From: Epiperipatus broadwayi
Taxonomy: Eukaryota > Onychophora > Udeonychophora > Euonychophora > Peripatidae
NCBI GenBank assembly: GCA_028023455.1
Contig: JAQFVV010006274.1
Coordinates: forward strand, 5,148,001 to 5,212,000
Direction: 5' to 3'
Length of the DNA: 64,000 nucleotides
A program made the translations under genes and the position numbers. The notes under the pieces are model-generated. The model searched no databases, was not told the origin of the DNA, and worked only from the letters and a program-made list of their open reading frames with translations. The stretch's first letter is position 1; each line of letters begins with the position of its first letter. Positions 34,061 through 44,421 of the stretch are shown piece after piece.

Positions 34061-37000
34061 ACAGCTTTTATAGATTGTATTGGCTGCAGAAAGGATTTTG
34101 CTATTAACTGAAAGGAGACCCTTTGATTCCTCTTGGAGGTCTTAAAGGAACCGAGCAGGGCAAATTCCTAATGTCCACTCCATACGTTCTTGTTGTTGCA
34201 GCTGTTATTACTATATGATTATTCATATAGTATATGAACATGGATGGGCTGCTCACCAACACGCATTAGCCAGTGTGGTGGGTTTATTGGCTTTTTACCT
34301 CTGAGTTTAAGATCAAGAAACACCATGGTCTTTCTTCTCAGTGCCTGATAAGGCAGAATGAATGTTTGTGTAAATAATAAATATTTTTCCAATACATATA
34401 TACAATTATGACAGACAAAAATAAAGCATGGCCCTTATTCCCAGGAGGCTGTAAAGTCACCAACCAAGGCAGTGGTTGGTGGCCGAAGGCGGAGGGTGCT
34501 AAGAATCCCCTGATTGCGGACCCAGGCTGCCATTTGATGATGACTTTTTATTTAGGTACTTACAACTGCAGATCACTTTCAAGTGAAGGAAGATTGCAAG
34601 AATTAGAAGAAGAACTGTCTTATATTAAATGGGACATTATTGGACTTTGTGAAGTTAGAAGAAAAGGTGAAGAGACAATTGATTTAAAAAGTGGACATAT
34701 ACTCTATTATAAAGGCACAAATATTGGAAATACAAGTGGAGTAGGATTCATTATAAATAAAAAGTGGAAGAACAATATTGTGGAGATTGATGGTGTATCA
34801 GACAGAGTGGCAAGATTAGTTATACAACTTAATAGCAGATACCAAATGCAGATAATTCAGGTTTATGCCCCAACAAGTTCTCATAGTGATGAAGTAGTAG
34901 AAGATTTTTATATGGATGTACAAAAGGCTTTTGATCAGAGTAAACAATATTTTAAAATTGTTATGGGAGACTTTAATGCTAGAATTGGTAAACAAATGAA
35001 AGATGAAAGTGCTGTAGGTAATTTTGGTTATGGTAATAGAAATGAGAGAGGACATAGACTTGTGGAGTTTGCAGAAAAAGAAAAAACTTTATATTATGAA
35101 TTCTTTTTTTGAGAAAAATGTTAAAAGGAAATGGACATGGAAGCATCCAAATGAAGGTACAGCAGAATTGGATTATATTTTGACTAACAGGAAATACATA
35201 TTTCAAGATTGTAATGTTCTTAATAAATTTAACACAGGAAGTGATCATCGATTAGTAAGGTGTAAGATACGTGTTAATGTAAAACTAGAGAGACAAAAAT
35301 TATTAAGAAAAACAATATTTACAGTTGATATTCCTAATCTTCAGAAATATTCTAATGAATTTAAATTAGAACTTACAAATCGGTTTCAAGTATTAGTAGA
35401 TTTTGAACATGATTCAGATTTGAATGAAATTAATATGAAAATAACTGATACACTTTTAAAAACTGCAACAAAGATAGCTGGTAGAAAAAAGCAGCAATTG
35501 ACTAATAAAATTTCTACTGAGACTAGAGAATTTATGAAGAAAAGAAGGAATATGAAGATATACAAAAATGATGCATTAAAAAGAATTGAATATCTCGAAT
35601 TTTGTAAAATGGTGTGGAAAAGAGTTGAAAATGATATAAGAAAGTATAACTGTGAACTAGCAAGGAAAGCTGTAGAAGAGAATAAAAGTCTCAAGAATGT
35701 CAAACAACATTTTGGTATTGGTAGGAAATTTATATCTGCAATAAAAAAAAAAGATGGAATTATTACTAAAAAGAGAGATGACATCATGAAATTGGTAGAA
35801 GATTTTTATCAAGAATTATATAGTAATAAAGAACCAAGTACCTTCTATAACTATTACGTCTTCCGAATTGCCCAGAATTTTAAATGAACACGTGAGACAT
35901 GCAATTAAATGTATGAAGAAAGGAAAGGCTCCAGGTAATGATGGAATTATAATTGATATATTAAAAGAAGCAGGTGAAGAAATAGAAAAAATTTTAGCAA
36001 AATTATATACCAAATGTCTAAATGATAAAGATGTACCAGATGATTGGAAGAATGCAGTAATAATATTAATATTTAAAAAAGGTGATAAAGAAGATATTAG
36101 AAATTACAGACCTATCAGCCTTTTATCAGTTTTATATAAAATTTTTACCAAGATAATTACAACTCGTCTACAGAGAACATTGGATTTCCACCAACCAAGA
36201 GAACAAGCTGGATTTAAAAGTGGTTTTAGTACAGTAGATCATATCCAGGTATTGAGAGAAGTTATAGAAAGGACAAATGAATATGAGTTGTCATTATGTT
36301 TTGGATTTGTAGATTATGAAAAGGCATTTGATTCTATAAACATTTCTTCAGTGATTAAAGCATTGGATCATCAAGGTATAGATCCAGGATATTGTCATAT
36401 TTTAAAGAATATTTATAAAAATGCAACAGCAACAATTAGATTACATAATGATACTGGGAAAGTCAACATTGAGAAAGGTGTAAGACAAGGTGACTCCATA
36501 TCTCCAAAACTTTTTACAGCAGTGCTGCAAGAAGTATTTTGTGGATTAAAATGGGAAACTAAAGGAGTGAAAGTAAATGGAGATTATTTAAGTCATTTAG
36601 ATTTCGCAGATGATGTAGTTGTTTTTGCAAATAATGCTTTAGAGCTGCAGGAAATGTTGCAGGAGTTATCAGATGAAAGTAGGACTAAAGATAAATGTTA
36701 AAAAGACTAAAGTAATGTTTAATCAATTTGTTCAAAATATGAAAATAAAGATTGATTATGATGAATTAGAAGAAGTTAACAGTTACAAATACCTTGGTCA
36801 GATTATTAATACAGATGGAAACATAATGGAGGAAATTAATCATAGAATTAAACTTGGTTGGAGTGCTTTTGGTAGAAATAACTTGATACTAAAAGGAAAT
36901 ATGCCTATGTGTTTGAAATGGAAGGTTTTTAACAAATGTGTTTTACCAGTTCTTACTTATGGATCTGAGACTTGGACACTTAATAGAAGAGCAATACAGA

Positions 37001-37369
37001 GACTTCAGACCACTCAAAGAAGTATGGAGAGATGTATGTTGGGAGTAACAAGAAGAGATCGAAAATGCAATGTATGGGTAAGAGAACAAACAGGTGTTAC
37101 TGACCTCATCGAAAAAATTAAAAGATTGAAGTGGAGTTGGGCTGGACATATCGCTAGAAGAGATGATAATAGATGGACAATTGAAATTTTAAACTGGATT
37201 CCAAGAGATTGTAAAAGACCCAGAAAGAGACCACATGTGAGATGGATGGATGAAATAAGAAAGTGTGCAGGGGTGATGTGGAGAAGAGAAGCTAAAGATC
37301 TGAGAAGATGGATTAAACTTGGAGAGACCTTCATCCTGCAGTGGATTGATAATGGTTGATGATGATAGA
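34061..37369 (+). mobile_element. RTE LINE copy C, near full length
   Basis: It has a 5' untranslated region (34,061-34,407) that matches the start of the window, a single long gene split by three frame changes (34,408-37,359) and the 3' end TTGATGATGATAG typical of RTE-clade elements, which often finish in short GAT-rich repeats. It is the best-preserved RTE copy here. Its 3' end and 1.2 kb of downstream flank form the right arm of the 12 kb inverted-repeat unit. Confidence 0.85.
34408..37359 (+). pseudogene. RTE endonuclease-reverse transcriptase with three frameshifts
   Basis: The gene would encode an apurinic-like endonuclease and an RT that nick DNA and copy the element RNA at the target. 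The ATG at 34,408 opens 34,408-35,112, with endonuclease motifs TYNCRS (N53), CEVRRKG (E82), VYAPT (152-156) and GDFNARIG (D188, N190). After a frameshift near 35,085, 35,024-35,887 holds ELDYILTNR and GSDHRLV (the SDH end). After a second near 35,870, 35,868-36,701 holds NYRPISLLS, REQAGFKSGF, VDYEKAFDS (motif A D149), RQGDSISP and FADD (246-249). A third change at about 36,680 is an 8-base loss relative to copy D. The frame 36,673-37,359 then holds YKYLGQI, GSETWTL, GHIARR and RKRPHVRWMDEIRKC. All catalytic residues are present, but the frame breaks prevent one protein. Confidence 0.85.
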
Positions 37370-38562
37370 TTGTATTGTTGACAATTTCTCAGCTTCATTA
37401 ATTGATCGCATATTTCTCTCTTCATCACTTCCAGCAGTCTACATAAGTAAAGTTCATTCTTTTTTCCCTCTGATATTATACGATCAATCTTAGATTATGA
37501 TTATAACAAATTCTAATAACCATTACTAAAATGACAGTTCATAAAGGATTTGTAGTGACTTGAAATTATACTTGAATGATATCTCTAGAATTCTCATTAC
37601 GATGTATTATAGCATTTTTTGGTAGATTTCAACAATTATTAACTTATGGGATTGTGATCAAACAGAAAACAGTGGCAAACTTAAAGGAATTAATAATAAT
37701 TATATTTGAATTTATTTACTGGTTATAATCTCTACAGATTTTTTAATAGAATGTTTGCGAGTAGCTAGATGGTTTAAAGAATCTATAAATGAATTTCTAA
37801 ATAGACAAACTTTAATATATATGACCCAACAGAGACACTTGAATATTTACCAATTTCACAATATCAACTAATAAACTATTATTTATTTTGATTAATGATT
37901 AGAGTGCTGTAAAGATTACTTTTTTTTTTAAAATTATTTTTAGAGAAAATAATCTTTAAAAAAACATTGATTCTAAAAAAGAAATTAATTTCATAATACA
38001 TCGATTTATCAGGTGAAATTAGAATGTTAAGTTGTCGAAGCAGATTTAAATAGTCGTGGTCATATTTTGATTTTAAAAAAAATCATTTTTAGAAAAAATA
38101 ATTTAAAAAAAAGATCGATTTTTAAAGAAATGAATGTAAAATACATGGATTTATGACATGACGAAATTGCATGTAACAATATTAATATCCATTGCAGATT
38201 TAAATAGATGTGGCTTGTACATTATTGACACCTTTATATTATATGCTATCTATCTTTTAAGTAATGTGTGTGCAGACGTTAATCTTGCAATAACAGTGCC
38301 GCATAGTGGGCTAGAATCTTCGTATTTATTGGTACCATACGACGTAAGTTAAATGGGCTTACACATGGCAACCAGCGCCACCAAGCGGTCAACTTTGGTG
38401 CAAGCTAGCTGGTGGAATGTTTCTGTGCTTACGGATGGTGAACAGTGCCACCTGGTGCTGAAACGAGCATTGCTGCTTTTGGGCCTCTACTGTGGATATT
38501 TCTGCGTGTTTAAGCAGAATTGATGTCTCTAGCAGTGGCAGTACACTATCTCCACCAGTACC
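37370..38562. repeat. Right non-LINE arm of the TIR unit
   Basis: This is the reverse complement of 26,591-27,829 with scattered substitutions and small indels. It includes the subterminal ACCAGCGCCACCAAGCGG and AGTGCCACCTGGTGCTG repeats and the end CTATCTCCACCAGTACC. No gene is recognised in it; the short frame at 38,158-38,352 does not survive comparison with the other arm. Confidence 0.75.
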
Positions 38563-38580
38563 CAGTTTCATTATGTATTG

Positions 38581-38721
38581 TGTTATGTATTATGTTTGTA
38601 ATCTATTTTGGCCATGAATATGAGGGAAATACCTCGAAAGTACTAGGCGTAGATTAATTTAATTGTTTGTTTTTACTACTGACAGCCTCTTCTTCAGCGC
38701 ATTAATGCGCTTATATATACT
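38581..38721 (-). mobile_element. 141-bp PLE-related insertion with 11-bp duplication
   Basis: It is flanked by ATTATGTATTG at 38,570-38,580 and 38,722-38,732 and interrupts the right terminal repeat of the PLE, next to the end of the 12 kb unit. On the minus strand it contains GCGCATTAATGCGC (a palindrome) followed by TGAAGAAGAGGCTGTCAG, resembling a PLE terminal repeat core. It has no coding capacity. Confidence 0.55.
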
Positions 38722-38732
38722 ATTATGTATTG

Positions 38733-38931
38733 TTATATATTTTATCTTGTTTTTAGTTTTTATAGTTTACATTTTTTATGGTATTATTTATATAGTCATG
38801 TATTTTATTTCATTCATTATATCATAGCTCTGAAGAAAACTGCAGGACAGTTAAAACTTAAGGTATATATATATATGTACAATAAAATGCTTTTGCTAAA
38901 AAGTGTTAAAAGTTGTTTGGATAAATTGTAT
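38733..38931 (+). repeat. Right terminal inverted repeat of the PLE, outer part
   Basis: It matches 22,937-23,130 in reverse orientation, including CTCTGAAGAAAACTGCAGGAC and the end GATAAATTGTAT. The LINE linker resumes directly after it. Confidence 0.75.
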
Positions 38932-39970
38932 CTTTTTTTAATAATAATTTTATTAATTTCAGAAGATTATTAGCTAAACATGTTTGTAAAAGAGATTTTG
39001 AAAATATTGAATTTAATATTACTTTTTAACCTTTAAGAATTTTGAGATTTTATTAATAACTTGGGTAGGGTAAGAAAAGAGTCTAAGCTATTCATAATTC
39101 CGCATTTCCCACATTAAATGCAGATGATTATTTCAAACATTACTTTGCAATTCACCTATTGTTAACTGCATGATTATCAAGTAACTTAAAATTCATTCTA
39201 GCTTAGAATATGATAATATTTTTTCCTTTATTTATAATGGTCTAGCTGAATTTATTTCAGCATCTCTTGCCTTTATTTTTAATTTATTATTTAATTTTTT
39301 TATTTTTTCTAATGTTTTTAAATATGCCAAAATGATCCCAATTTTTAAAAATGGCTCCCGCGATGGTGTTAATAACTATAAACTATCTCTGTTTTACATA
39401 TTATTGCTCGGATTTTTGAGAGATGTCTTTATAATAAAACTATTTCAGATGCTAGTAAAATCTTTTTTTTTTCACAACATGGTTTTATTCCTAATAGATT
39501 TGAGGAAAGTAATTTGCTAACAATTTATGATCATATAGCGCTTGCGATTGAGGATCTGCAGAGACTTGATGTTATTTATTTTGATTTATGCAAAGCCTTT
39601 AATATAGTAGACCACATCATTTTCCTTCAAAAAATAAAATGGGTTTTTCTACTAAACTTATTTATTGCTTTCAATTCTTTCTTTGTAGTTGTACAGCATA
39701 TATCAAATTCAAAATACTATTTTATGTAATTTTGAATGCAATTTAGATGTTCCTCTGATAGTATTTTAGCACCCATGCTTTTTAACATATTAGTGACCTT
39801 AGGAATTGCCTGAAATCTTATCTTTTGTGCTATGCTGATGATTGTAAAATCTTTAGAATAACCACATCTGTTTGATTGCATTTTCCTTCAGAAAAATATC
39901 GATAACTTTAATGCTCCAGGTGATCTAAATAATGTCAGTTAATTTTACTAAATGTTCTCTTGTTTCATAT
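38932..39970 (+). pseudogene. LINE reverse transcriptase, middle segment
   Basis: The segment begins with FINFRRLLAKHVCKRDFENI, matching the linker helices before the RT. The frame at 39,332-39,520 has MIPIFKNGSRDGVNNYK (RT block 1), and 39,514-39,729 has DVIYFDLCKAFNIVDH (RT motif A with its aspartate). A third frame has CYADDCKIF near 39,827-39,850, the catalytic YADD box. Frameshifts near 39,380 and 39,740 and several stops inactivate it. The coding sequence is cut at 39,970 by the LTR retrotransposon and resumes at 47,038. Confidence 0.75.
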
Positions 39971-40007
39971 TGAAACAGTAAGATTCGTATTCGAATCTTA
40001 AGTTTCA
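39971..40007 (+). promoter_or_regulatory. LTR-leading hairpin, copy 1
   Basis: The 37-nt fold has an outer stem TGAAAC with GTTTCA, a middle stem AAGAT with ATCTT, an inner stem TCG with CGA, and loop TATT. The same bases occur at 44,422-44,458. The solo LTR at 59,459 has the same outer and middle stems but a different inner stem and loop, which supports selection on structure. Confidence 0.7.
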
Positions 40008-42577
40008 CCTTTTTCTGTCGTCTCTCACTGACCGGTCTATCCCGCCCAAATTTAAACTTTTTGGTATCGAATTGTGTGTGTAGCAATATTAAAAATGTAT
40101 AAATATATGTAGAATTCAGCATAAACACGCACACATTTCGATCTCAAATTAAACGCAATAAATAGGGATAAAATAATATAATTTAGATTTCTTTTAGTTA
40201 TATAATTTTGTATAATTTTAATCATTTATTTTGCATTATAAAGTTCGTATTTATTGCTTTGTTTAAATTTCGTTTAATAATAATTCTAAAAAAATCTGAT
40301 GTAATATTTAATTAAAAGTTAAAATAATCTTATGTTCCCTTTTTGTCTTTGAAATTTAAAAGCATCGGTCAGTGATAGATAATAGATTAATTAAAGAAAA
40401 ATTCCCCAAAATATAATTAGTAAATGTAAAATGTAAACAATAGAACGGCAGCTTTCTTTAATTAAAAAACCAACAAAATGCATTGATTATCCTCAGGGCA
40501 GATTAAGTAGAACCTAAAATATCTTAACAAAAATGTGAGAGATCAAGATAAAAAAAGGAGGCCATCTTAGACTTGCTGGAGACATTCACTTAAACTTTAG
40601 CTTTGCTCTCGATCACTGAGAGTCTCCAAAATAATAAAATAATTTGTTCCTGCCAAGGTATGACCGAGTAAAGCACCTAGATTATTCTCCATCGGGAGAT
40701 GGCCTATCGGATGCCGAACTTTCCATTGCCCGTCATAAATTCACCATGAAGATCTGCTGCCTGAAATGAATGAGAAAGCTGCTGCTGCCATGAAATTAAA
40801 TGAATATCTAAATACAAGAAAGAATTGCCACTCGTGAACTTTTTGCTGCTAAACTAATGGAATCAGAAAACTTCTTATAAAACAGGTACCTGTCTGTGTT
40901 CAAACTCTAGAGTACTCTAATAATATGCTATAGCTCTTCTTCATACTACTTATCTAAATTATAAAATGTAAAACTACCATATGTATAACTAAAACTGAAT
41001 AATTAACTTAATGTGTAAATTTCTCTACTAATCTAGCTTACCTCATTCTATCTTGGGTGCGTATTTTTAAAATCTACATTTTATCTATATTTATTATTTA
41101 ATTATTGCATGCTCATAATTATCTCAATTTTCAAAGTTTAAATCTATGATCGTTTGAAACAGTGAATGCGTGTCACATTTTCATTAATATGTACTTCGTC
41201 GGGCCGAGGCAGAGACCAGCCTGACATTCTTATTTCCTTAATAACTTCACTTTCATATAAATCGACACGCATTCAGTGCATCATTTATTGTAATGCAGGG
41301 TCTACTACTTCGCAAATGGCTGGCATATTAGTTGTAATAACTCCCAGTTTATATATGTTTTGTATTTATTAAATCTAATGAATAATTCTAGAAAATCACA
41401 TTTCTTTGAGAGTCGCCAACTTTCTTTAGTAAATGTTGATAATGTAGGGCCGAGTTAGAAATCTATTTTAAATCTCATCATAATCGTTTATACAGTATAC
41501 ATGTGTTACGTTTTAGAGACGCGATGACCCATTCTGCCGTGAAATTTCCGGATTCTTCAGGGTTGAAATTAACCCCAGTCGTCCTACACAAGCGGGCATA
41601 ATGGGTGCTCCCGTAGGATTTGACAATGTCATGCAGCCAGCCGGCAAACTGCGACACGGACCGCTTGTCCCTGGTTATGCTTATGTGACACCTTACTTCG
41701 TCGGGCCGATGGCAGAGACCAGCCCGACATTCTTATAAACTCATTCGCGGCATTGCAGTTTCAATATACTGCCATTCCATATCGCCTTTCTAAAGCGTAC
41801 CACGTGTTCCTTCACTTAATTTTATTATTCTATATATCACTCCGCCTCTGCATTATCTTCATAATTCACTCTCAAATAAATGTTTGCCCTTAGTTATAAA
41901 TAAATATTTTAATTAAATAAATATATGTCTGCCATTACTCTTATAACCCATACTTTAGACTCTTGCATTGCAAAGGTATAAATCCCTCCAGGCATGCATT
42001 AGAAATACTTACTCGAGAATTTTAGGTAGCTAGATTACGCCTTCAAATAAATGTATTCCTTTTGTAAACATTACAGTATCGGAAATACCGCTACTGAAAT
42101 CCTCAATATAAAATAATGTCTAAATAAATAAATGTATTCTTTAAAATATAATCATGTCGCAAATCCCGCTACTGAAGCTGTTAGTCCATAAAATATTATT
42201 AGTAAATGTTTTATTAAAATGTGTGAATAAATAATTTTAAACTATACGTCTGCAGTTACGTTTCATTTATTCGATACCCATTCTATATAATATTTCCTCG
42301 ATTATGTAAATATGAATGTTTAATTAATATTAGTTTGGTTATTGGCTAACTCGAGAATAAAATCATGAGTCTCTTGCATATCCCTGACCACCGTGCCTAA
42401 GGAAATATTTACTAATGTCGCATCAGATGCATTGTTTCGTGGATTGTATTGTGGAACCGATAAACTATGTTCGAACTCAGTACCATGGGTGGCTTCGCTA
42501 CTCGATGGTGCTGCTGTTCTGTATGGTGGTCGAATTCTGCACTATGTTTACGAGTCACACGTTTTCTGACCGTTACA
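39971..42577 (+). repeat. 5' LTR (2.6 kb)
   Basis: It is nearly identical to 44,422-47,033. Its first 37 bases form a hairpin. It contains less AT-rich blocks near 40,560-40,800 and 41,510-41,760, the latter with two copies of a CTTCGTCGGGCCGA/GCAGAGACCAG motif (also near 41,193 inside the same LTR). The short frames at 41,166-41,372 and 42,415-42,597 recur in the other LTR but are broken or end at different points, so I do not call them genes. Confidence 0.9.
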
Positions 42578-43153
42578 TAGTTAAAATTTTTTTTTAGCGT
42601 TTGGCGCTTTCCAATGTGGAGCTTTCGATACAAAAAACCCATATATACCCTGAGCAAAATATAACGCATATAAATTTCTTTTAGCGTTCATTACTCGAGT
42701 TGGCTAATTATTCTATATATATACGATTTTGGTTTGATAAAAATAATGAAAAAAATAAATCGAGTGAAATAATGTGGGTCGAGTAAATGAAAGGACAGCA
42801 GGCATAATAACAAATTTAAGGAAAGCAGGGATGTGTGTGTAATTTAAAAAGGAACAAAAATACTCTGATCTAATGAAATATTTTTATATATATATGTCAA
42901 AAAAAAAAAATCAGTCGCTAAATGAGAAAGCAGGTAGCATTGAATAATTTATTAAAACACCATTATATATGTATCATAGACAGCAGTAGCTTATTATACG
43001 CGTTACCAGTAGTTCGCTATAATATATATGTTTAATATGTTAAACGCAGCAATATAGACATAGGGCAATGTAGAGTAGGTGAGGGCAGCGAAAGAGTGTT
43101 ATAGGGCCAATATCCCAGTGGGGAGTAGAAAAATGCTAATAGTATAAAGAAAA

Positions 43154-43314
43154 ATGGAAGCAGAAAATGACAGAATAGCATCAATGAACTTCAGTCTAAG
43201 GTTACTTGAAATATTTAGACAGAATATGCAAGAAGTGAAGAAAATGTATGAGGAGGAAATGAGAAAATGAAGAGATGAAGAATCAAGACAGAGACAAGAA
43301 GAAGAAAGATAAGA
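43154..43314 (+). pseudogene. Possible Gag N-terminal remnant upstream of the internal ORF
   Basis: From an ATG at 43,154 a frame reads MEAENDRIASMNF, then a charged helix-like stretch rich in E, K, M and R, before stops at 43,268 and 43,310. The frame differs from the following ORF. Position after the 5' LTR and the coiled-coil-like composition fit a decayed Gag start, but no nucleocapsid or capsid motif is visible. Confidence 0.35.
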
Positions 43315-43950
43315 GTGAGAGAATATCAGGAATTTAAAGACATTATGTGGAGAGAGTTAGAAGCCATAAAGGAACATTTTGGAATATCCCCAGCTAGTAA
43401 AATGGAAGAAGAAATTAAAGAAATGGAAAAGGAAAGGGAATTAGAAATACTTGACAAACCTATGATAGTAGATGAGCAAATAGACCTTATTCCAATAGAT
43501 GAAGGCCCACAAGAACCGTTGAGTGAAAGCAGTAATAAAGAGACGAGGATGGACACCCGCATGACACCAACACGTTTGCATTTTGGTAAAGCGGACTCAT
43601 TACTGATCAAGACACCATTACCCATGGATGAACGTGAAATCAATATTGAAACTGACAGACGCAAGGCACACCACCGCCTTACAGAAAGGGCAGGACGGAA
43701 ATTACGAGCAAATCGGAGAAGCCAACATTTCCAGGTCGGGAACTATGTTTGGGTACGGAACTCTCAACAAAGTAACCGAGATAAAAGAGTATATAAAAAG
43801 TTCTTTCATTTGTACCGGGGACCCTTTATAATTGATCGCACATGTGGCCCAAATGCATATTTATTAAAAGATGGAGATACCATAAAAGGGACATACAATG
43901 CCCGTAATCTCAAACCATGTAGGTATTATCCACCTGACCCGGGGTTGTAA
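43315..43950 (+). CDS. Chimeric ORF ending in an integrase C-terminal (GPY/F) domain
   Basis: The 211-residue frame has no firm start; 43,315 is a GTG and the first in-frame ATG is at 43,345. Residues 1-75 are acidic and helix-like (EEEIKEMEKERELEIL) and may come from Gag. Residues 110-205 match the C-terminal end of Ty3-type integrases: an R/K-rich helix, HFQVGNYVWVR (138-148), HLYRGPFIIDRT (166-177), NAYLLKD and YNARNLKP. This module binds DNA or chromatin after the catalytic core. The core, with its zinc finger and acidic triad, is absent, so the ORF looks like a fusion left by an internal deletion of most of pol. The frame is intact up to a stop at 43,950. Whether the protein is made or has a role is unknown. 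Confidence 0.6.
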   Translation: MREYQEFKDIMWRELEAIKEHFGISPASKMEEEIKEMEKERELEILDKPMIVDEQIDLIPIDEGPQEPLSESSNKETRMDTRMTPTRLHFGKADSLLIKTPLPMDEREINIETDRRKAHHRLTERAGRKLRANRRSQHFQVGNYVWVRNSQQSNRDKRVYKKFFHLYRGPFIIDRTCGPNAYLLKDGDTIKGTYNARNLKPCRYYPPDPGL

Positions 43951-44402
43951 AAATATTAGACTATTAGGACGGATTAAACGTATATGAAAATAATAAAATG
44001 AACTTGATATAATGAACTTGGTTGAATGGATTGTACTTTAGTCAAATAGGGTTTTAGATAGAAATTTTATTATATATATATATTATTGTTTTAATTACTA
44101 TTACTCTTAAAATTTTTTTTTATATTATACTAACTAATCCTATTCTAAGAATTTTTTTTATATATATATATTCTGTTTAACTAATTATTACTATGATTTT
44201 AACCAGACACGGCCAAATTAGGCCATTTTAATTAAACTATAAATTCTAGATCCGGGTATATAAATTGTTCGTTGCTTCATGTAATCTCTGCTTTCTATAT
44301 TTCAATATATCTGTAAAAACAATAATAATGTTTTCGTCTTTAAATTATGTAATGTAAAATTTTTTTTCTCTTTCTTGCCTCCTTTGTTTTTCCTTAATTG
44401 TT

Positions 44403-44421
44403 CACGGGAAGTACGGGGAAA
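44403..44421 (+). promoter_or_regulatory. Candidate polypurine tract
   Basis: A purine-rich run, CACGGGAAGTACGGGGAAA, ends directly before the 3' LTR, where plus-strand DNA synthesis is primed in LTR retrotransposons. It is interrupted by two pyrimidines. The matching primer-binding site was not found at the expected place just after 42,577; a TGGCGC at 42,602 is 24 bases away. Confidence 0.5.

Larger units (their letters stand above)
26591..38562. mobile_element. 12 kb terminal-inverted-repeat unit carrying three RTE copies
   Basis: The left end starts GGTACTGGTGGAGATAGTG and the right end closes with CACTATCTCCACCAGTACC. Outside lie CAGTTTTA (26,583-26,590) and CAGTTTCA (38,563-38,570), an 8-bp target duplication with one difference. 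The duplication interrupts the PLE right terminal repeat exactly where the intact left repeat reads GTTTTATTATGTA. The arms are about 2.1 kb (26,591-28,690 and about 36,480-38,562). Each consists of about 1.2 kb of non-LINE sequence and the 3' part of an RTE element, copy A on the left and copy C on the right. Subterminal GGTGG-GCTG repeats lie near 26,690-26,800. No transposase is seen. An 8-bp duplication is usual for hAT, P and related elements, but the termini are not standard hAT. Confidence 0.7.
22937..38931. mobile_element. Penelope-like element with inverted terminal repeats, interrupted twice
   Basis: The outer ends are reverse complements: ATACAATTTATCC at 22,937 and its complement ending at 38,931. 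The match continues inward through TTTTTAGCAAAA, TTTATTGTACATATATATAT, and a CTGCAGGACAG motif with CTCTGAAGAAGACTG typical of PLE terminal repeats. The left repeat runs 22,937 to about 23,245. The right repeat is present in two parts, 26,475-26,590 and 38,733-38,931, because a 12 kb unit and a 141-bp piece inserted into it. The coding part lies at 23,271-24,652. No clear target duplication is visible in the host LINE. Confidence 0.7.

Noticed and set aside
35386-35787. 133-residue minus-strand frame opposite RTE copy C
   Set aside because: It is an antisense shadow of a K/N/I-rich coding segment, with no motif of its own.
41166-41372. Frame repeated in both LTRs (also 45,620-45,826)
   Set aside because: It is present twice only because the LTRs are duplicated. 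It is short, has no motif, and no counterpart appears in the related solo LTR.
42577-42620. TGGCGC at 42,602 as a primer-binding site
   Set aside because: It lies 24 bases after the LTR end instead of directly at it, and the following bases do not match a tRNA 3' end that I can name with confidence.
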